Source: an uncultured Parabacteroides sp.
GTDB taxonomy: Bacteria; Bacteroidota; Bacteroidia; Bacteroidales; Tannerellaceae
DNA length: 35,562 nucleotides
Direction: 5' to 3'
Assembly: GCA_934718155.1 (NCBI GenBank)
Contig: CAKUZF010000025.1
Coordinates: forward strand, 1-35,562
Below are positions 31,922-35,562 of the stretch, piece by piece; the stretch's first letter is position 1; each line of letters starts with the position of its first letter. The notes below the pieces were generated by a model. It was given only the letters and a program-made list of their open reading frames with translations, was not told the DNA's origin and made no database searches. Position numbers and translations under genes: made by a program.

Positions 31922-34252
31922 TTACTTATATTTCGCTACACGCTCGTCGTCGATCTTTCCTTTCCAGTTCATTCCGAAAGCGAAGTCGTAGGTGTTGCCT
32001 TCGCTATCGGTGTAGCAACGCATGTCGCGCGGCACGTCTTCGGCCTGCTCCTCCACCGTGCGCATATCGGCCGGCATCTGCAGGGGCAGAAGCGCATTGG
32101 GCTCCGACTTGCCACTGACAATGTCGAGCACGGCCTGGTTCTGCACACCAAAGTTGACCAAGATCGCATCGGCCACGCCCTCGAACTCAGCGAAGACAGT
32201 CGGCTTGTTCATCTCCATAGAGACAATCACCGGCTTGTCGCCCATCACCTTGCGGGCAGCCAAGACCGCCTCCATGTCTCGCTTGTTGTAGGTCTTCACC
32301 TTCTTGCCCTTATAAGAGCGATTGGTGAAAGGCTCAAACGGGTCGCCTCCCGCCAAGCTCTTCGCCCGCGCATAGGTGGCGGTATAGTCGTTATACTGCA
32401 AGCTGATCGGCATGTAGCCATTGCCGCCCTTCTCACGATCGGCCTTGTCATACCCCGTGCCACTGTTGGGACTGCTCATGAAGACCAACGCAAAGTCGGC
32501 CTCGGCCGGGTTATCCACCGGCGTGAAGTATTTGCGCACCAAGTCCATATTGACAGCGTCGGCCTCGTGCGCCTCGCTGGTCGTGCCAAAGAAGCCCACC
32601 ACGGCGGGATAGTAACGCTTCGGAATATACACCTTCTTCTTCTCGGCCATCGGCAAGACGTTGCCCTTATTCTTCAGCATGACGATAGAGGCCAACTGGG
32701 CCTCGTAAGCCTCTTGCATAAACTCGGGGCAACCCACCGTCTTCGCCGTCTCGGCGGGATCTAAATAGGGATTCTCGAACAGCCCCGTGCGGAAAATGTT
32801 GGTCAGCAGGCGCACCGCCGAGGTCTCGAAACGGGCACGCATAGCCTCCTCGCCCATCTCGGCCACACCCATCTTATAGGCCTCCAACACCGGGTCCTTA
32901 TCGTTGTTGCCACCAAACTGATCGACTCCCGCCTTCAAGATGCGGTAATGACGCTCAGCCACAGAGAGCGTCTCAGCGCCCCAGGGCTTACCCGCAAAGG
33001 TCTCCACGCCCGTCTCGTCGCTCGTGATTCCCCAGTCGGTGCAAACCACGCCGTCGTAGCCATACTGCCCACGCAGCTGATCGGTGATCAGGTGGTGGTT
33101 GTAGCTGTTGGCAATGTCTTCGCCATTCGGGTTCATACCGACAGAGATCGTATAATAGGGCATCACCGCCGAGGCCTTCTTGGTTGCGCCCTCCAGGTTG
33201 AACGCACCCTCTACGAAAGGCTTCTTTTGCTGCTCGATGTTCTTGCCGGGATAGACAGCGTATTTGCCGTAGCCATAGTGGGCGTCGCGTCCGCCTTCGC
33301 CCGATCCGCCACCCGGCCAGTGCTTCACCATCGCATTGACACTTTGGAATCCCCAGCCGTCGGCCAGCTCCTTGTCGCCCGTAGAGGTCTGGAAGCCATC
33401 CACGTAGGCACGAGCCATATCGGTGGCCAAGCCCGCATCCTCGCCAAACGTGCCACTCACGCGGCTCCAACGGGGATCTGTCGCCATATCGACCTGCGGA
33501 GAGAGCGCCGTGGCGATGCCCAAGGCACGATACTCGATAGAGGCGATCTCGCCAAAACGACGCACCACCTCGGGGCGGAATGTCGCTGCCAAGCCCAAAC
33601 TGCCCGGCCAAAGGGAGATCTGTCCGCCACTGCCATAGTTATATTCCGTGTCGGCCTGTGTGCCATGTCGGGGATCGGAGCTGTTGTTGGCCGGGATGCC
33701 ATGACCGATGCCTTCCACCAGCGCCTGCACATTGTTGTTCCAACGTGCCGCCACCTCGGGGCTTTGCACTTTCGTGATCAAGACATGGCGCACATTATCC
33801 TCGACCAAGAACTTGCGCTGCGCATCCGACAGGTCAGAAGCCTCGCATCCGCTCTCGGCAAACGGCTTGCCGTTATACAGCGAAGAGCCAAACCCCTTCG
33901 AAGCACCCGGGATAGACTGATGCGCGCTATAAAGCATCAAGCCGGCGATCTCCTCGACCGAGAGCTGCGAAGCCAAGTCGGCCGCACGCTGCTCGGGCTT
34001 CAAGCGCCAATCCTCATACTTGTCGAGTTGGCCATTGCGATTCAAGTCTTTGAAGGCAAAGCCATCAACGGTCAGCAACTGCACTCCCGACTGCGCGGAA
34101 TAGCCCAAGGTGGCTCCTCCCTTTTGAGTGACTGTACGGATGGAATCATTCTCCACCTCGCTCCATTTCTGTCCGCCACAAGCCGTAGCGGTCAACAACA
34201 ATGCGCCTCCCAGCAACACAGGGGTAGAGCGCAAAGATTTTAGTGGTTTCAT
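31922..34252 (-). CDS. Glycoside hydrolase family 3 beta-glucosidase-like lipoprotein
   Basis: A 776-residue exported glycosidase. The lipoprotein signal ends in TATAC (Cys25). An EF-hand-like calcium loop, DLNRNGQLDKYED (69-81), precedes the GH3 N-terminal barrel (about 90-440). Family markers are the KHWPGGG segment (310-316), which matches the KHFPG substrate-binding motif, and nucleophile Asp406 in VVCTDWG. A C-terminal alpha/beta sandwich (about 520-740) follows. Many GH3 enzymes of this length act on beta-glucosides or xylosides; the exact linkage is not evident. No SusC/SusD genes are nearby. It lies 10 bases after the cytidylate-kinase-like gene and 5 bases before EamA. Confidence 0.93.
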   Translation of the reverse strand: MKPLKSLRSTPVLLGGALLLTATACGGQKWSEVENDSIRTVTQKGGATLGYSAQSGVQLLTVDGFAFKDLNRNGQLDKYEDWRLKPEQRAADLASQLSVEEIAGLMLYSAHQSIPGASKGFGSSLYNGKPFAESGCEASDLSDAQRKFLVEDNVRHVLITKVQSPEVAARWNNNVQALVEGIGHGIPANNSSDPRHGTQADTEYNYGSGGQISLWPGSLGLAATFRPEVVRRFGEIASIEYRALGIATALSPQVDMATDPRWSRVSGTFGEDAGLATDMARAYVDGFQTSTGDKELADGWGFQSVNAMVKHWPGGGSGEGGRDAHYGYGKYAVYPGKNIEQQKKPFVEGAFNLEGATKKASAVMPYYTISVGMNPNGEDIANSYNHHLITDQLRGQYGYDGVVCTDWGITSDETGVETFAGKPWGAETLSVAERHYRILKAGVDQFGGNNDKDPVLEAYKMGVAEMGEEAMRARFETSAVRLLTNIFRTGLFENPYLDPAETAKTVGCPEFMQEAYEAQLASIVMLKNKGNVLPMAEKKKVYIPKRYYPAVVGFFGTTSEAHEADAVNMDLVRKYFTPVDNPAEADFALVFMSSPNSGTGYDKADREKGGNGYMPISLQYNDYTATYARAKSLAGGDPFEPFTNRSYKGKKVKTYNKRDMEAVLAARKVMGDKPVIVSMEMNKPTVFAEFEGVADAILVNFGVQNQAVLDIVSGKSEPNALLPLQMPADMRTVEEQAEDVPRDMRCYTDSEGNTYDFAFGMNWKGKIDDERVAKYK

Positions 34253-34262
34253 GTTTTATAAA

Positions 34263-34904
34263 TTAGAGTGTCTTACGTTTCGCATTTTGAAATTCCGCAA
34301 TGAATCGCAGGATGAAGTTCACCGTCTCCTCCACGCCAAGAATCGAAGCGTCGATCGAGAGGTTGTAAGAAGAGGCCATGCCCCACGTCTTGTTGGTATA
34401 ATAATTATAGTAAGTGGAACGCTGCTTATCCTTCTTCTCCATCAGCTGGCGAGCCTCCTCCTCGCCTATGGGCTGGCGGGCCATGATGTTGTGCAGGCGT
34501 TGCGCCTCGGAGCTATGGATGAAGACACTCAGGCAAGCCGGGTCGTCGCGCAGGATGTAATCGGCACAGCGGCCCACCATCACGCAGGATTGCTCCGCCA
34601 GCTTACGGATGGCATCGCTCTGCAACTGAAACAGCCCGTCGTTGGAGAGCACCATGTTGTAGGGCGTATAGGCTCCGCCCATGAAGTTGGCGAACCCCAT
34701 CGTGAAGGCATAGGAAAGCCCGCTGGCCGCCTGCTCGTCGGCCTTCTGGAACACCTCCTCGCACAATCCGCTCTGTCGAGCCGCCTCGGTGATCAATTCA
34801 CTATCATAATAGGCGATGCCCAAAGCTTTCGCCAATCGCTTGCCTATCTCGCGGCCGCCACTGCCAAACTGACGGCCTACCGTCACTATAATCTTGTTGT
34901 CCAT
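34263..34904 (-). CDS. Cytidylate kinase-like family protein
   Basis: A 213-residue soluble P-loop protein of the cytidylate-kinase-like (AAK6/Cmk2-type) family. The opening MDNKIIVTVGRQFGSGGREIGKRLA holds the nucleotide loop GRQFGSGG; a lid-like arginine-rich segment (MARQPIGEEEARQLMEKKDKQRSTYYNYYT, in parts) and the C-terminal DASILGVEETVNFILRFI match this family, which differs from the main Cmk that makes CDP. The real substrate is not established for most members. It is the first gene of the unit with GH3 and EamA. A possible -7 box (TATTTTCG on the minus strand, 34939-34932) lies about 28 bases upstream, without a good -33 element. Confidence 0.82.
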   Translation of the reverse strand: MDNKIIVTVGRQFGSGGREIGKRLAKALGIAYYDSELITEAARQSGLCEEVFQKADEQAASGLSYAFTMGFANFMGGAYTPYNMVLSNDGLFQLQSDAIRKLAEQSCVMVGRCADYILRDDPACLSVFIHSSEAQRLHNIMARQPIGEEEARQLMEKKDKQRSTYYNYYTNKTWGMASSYNLSIDASILGVEETVNFILRFIAEFQNAKRKTL

Positions 34905-35081
34905 AGCATCTAACTTTAGTTTTTAATGCGACGAAAATACGAATAATTTCATGAAACCATTCACAATCGGGGCGAATATCTGCAAATAAATGCAAACAAC
35001 TGCTCAAAAACATGGAAGAAATGAGGCGTAATTAAAGAAGAAAGGTTACTTTTACCCGCAATTTGTAAATAGTAGATATAC

Positions 35082-35562
35082 ATGAAAGACAACAATACAT
35101 ATTCAGGCTTGGCCGCAGCCGACTTCCAACAGGTTGTTGACGGCAAAGAAACCTCACTTTATGTGCTTCGCAATCAAAGCGGTGCCGAGTTGGCCATCAC
35201 CAACTATGGAGCCAAAATCGTTTCACTTATGGTGCCCGATCGCACGGGCAAACTGACGGATGTCGTTACGGGGCACAAGTGCATCGCCGACTATCTTACC
35301 TCAGAGGAGCCCTATTTCGGTGCCATCTGCGGGCGTTATGGCAATCGCATCGCTAAAGGACGTTTCGAGATAGACGGTGTGACGTATGACAAACTGGCCA
35401 TCAACAACGGGCCGAACAGCCTGCATGGCGGACTGAAAGGCTTCAACGCCGTGGTGTGGGACGCTGAGCAGAAGGATGAGCAGACCATCGAGCTGACCTA
35501 CCTCTCGGCCGACGACGAAGAGGGATTCCCCGGCGAGTTGCTCACGCAGGTCACCTATCAGC
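35082..35562 (+). CDS. galM: Aldose 1-epimerase (partial, cut by the window end)
   Basis: Interconverts alpha and beta anomers of glucose or galactose. The first 160 residues are seen, from MKDNNTYSGLA. Family features include LAITNYGAKIVSLMVPDRTGK, the GRYGNRIAKGRF segment with the substrate-binding Arg, and NNGPNSLHGGLKGFN with the conserved His. The acid and base residues further on lie outside the window. No signal peptide is visible, so it is probably cytoplasmic. It is divergent from the cytidylate-kinase-like gene, with a 177-base gap. A weak -7 box (TACTTTTA, 35047-35054) lies about 28 bases upstream. Confidence 0.95.
   Translation, partial: MKDNNTYSGLAAADFQQVVDGKETSLYVLRNQSGAELAITNYGAKIVSLMVPDRTGKLTDVVTGHKCIADYLTSEEPYFGAICGRYGNRIAKGRFEIDGVTYDKLAINNGPNSLHGGLKGFNAVVWDAEQKDEQTIELTYLSADDEEGFPGELLTQVTYQ

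Overview
The window looks like a chromosomal segment of a Bacteroidales bacterium, most likely Tannerellaceae/Porphyromonadaceae (family level is an inference). The reasons are Bacteroidota-type promoters (TTG or TTTG, 18-20 bases, TAnnTTTG) in front of several genes, no general Shine-Dalgarno signals, a B12-dependent ribonucleotide reductase next to dnaA, a GldB-like lipoprotein, and a GGGtGRT protein paired with a NifU-like scaffold. Almost all genes lie on the minus strand. I see no rRNA, tRNA, CRISPR array, intact insertion sequence or prophage.

Left part (1-15.5 kb, AT-richer, mostly housekeeping): a probable dnaA-nrdJ-malQ run; an amidase plus MCE-domain pair; the ribosomal operon rpsF-rpsR-rplI; a GldB-like lipoprotein; a very small basic protein on the plus strand; a DNA polymerase III delta'-type subunit; and a three-gene set of NifU-like scaffold, small two-helix membrane protein and GGGtGRT protein.

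Middle (15.5-21.2 kb): a cobalamin lower-pathway cluster, cbiB - S4 RNA-binding gene - cobU - cobT - cobS - cobC, followed by a TlpA-like thiol-disulfide lipoprotein. It encodes corrinoid side-chain attachment and nucleotide-loop assembly, and its product is the cofactor of the nrdJ enzyme 13 kb away. No cobalamin riboswitch was seen in front of it.

Right part (21.2-35.5 kb, GC-richer, accessory): an exported alpha/beta hydrolase whose upstream region holds five 22-bp-periodic repeats; the scar of a decayed metal/drug efflux and two-component locus (a TolC-family gene with an internal deletion, and a fusion of an adaptor N-terminus to a histidine-kinase C-terminus); a four-gene operon for peptidoglycan-peptide processing (NlpC/P60, dipeptide epimerase, transglutaminase-like lipoprotein, EamA transporter); a divergent MFS transporter; an 826-bp gene-free stretch with a second array of the same repeat, a 59-bp hairpin and a palindrome-rich element; a cytidylate-kinase-like / GH3 glucosidase / EamA operon; and the start of an aldose 1-epimerase cut by the window edge.

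The most unusual signals are the two related 22-bp repeat arrays, each with an inverted copy at one end, and the in-frame deletion scars. The best preserved but poorly understood gene set is the GGGtGRT/NifU-like trio.
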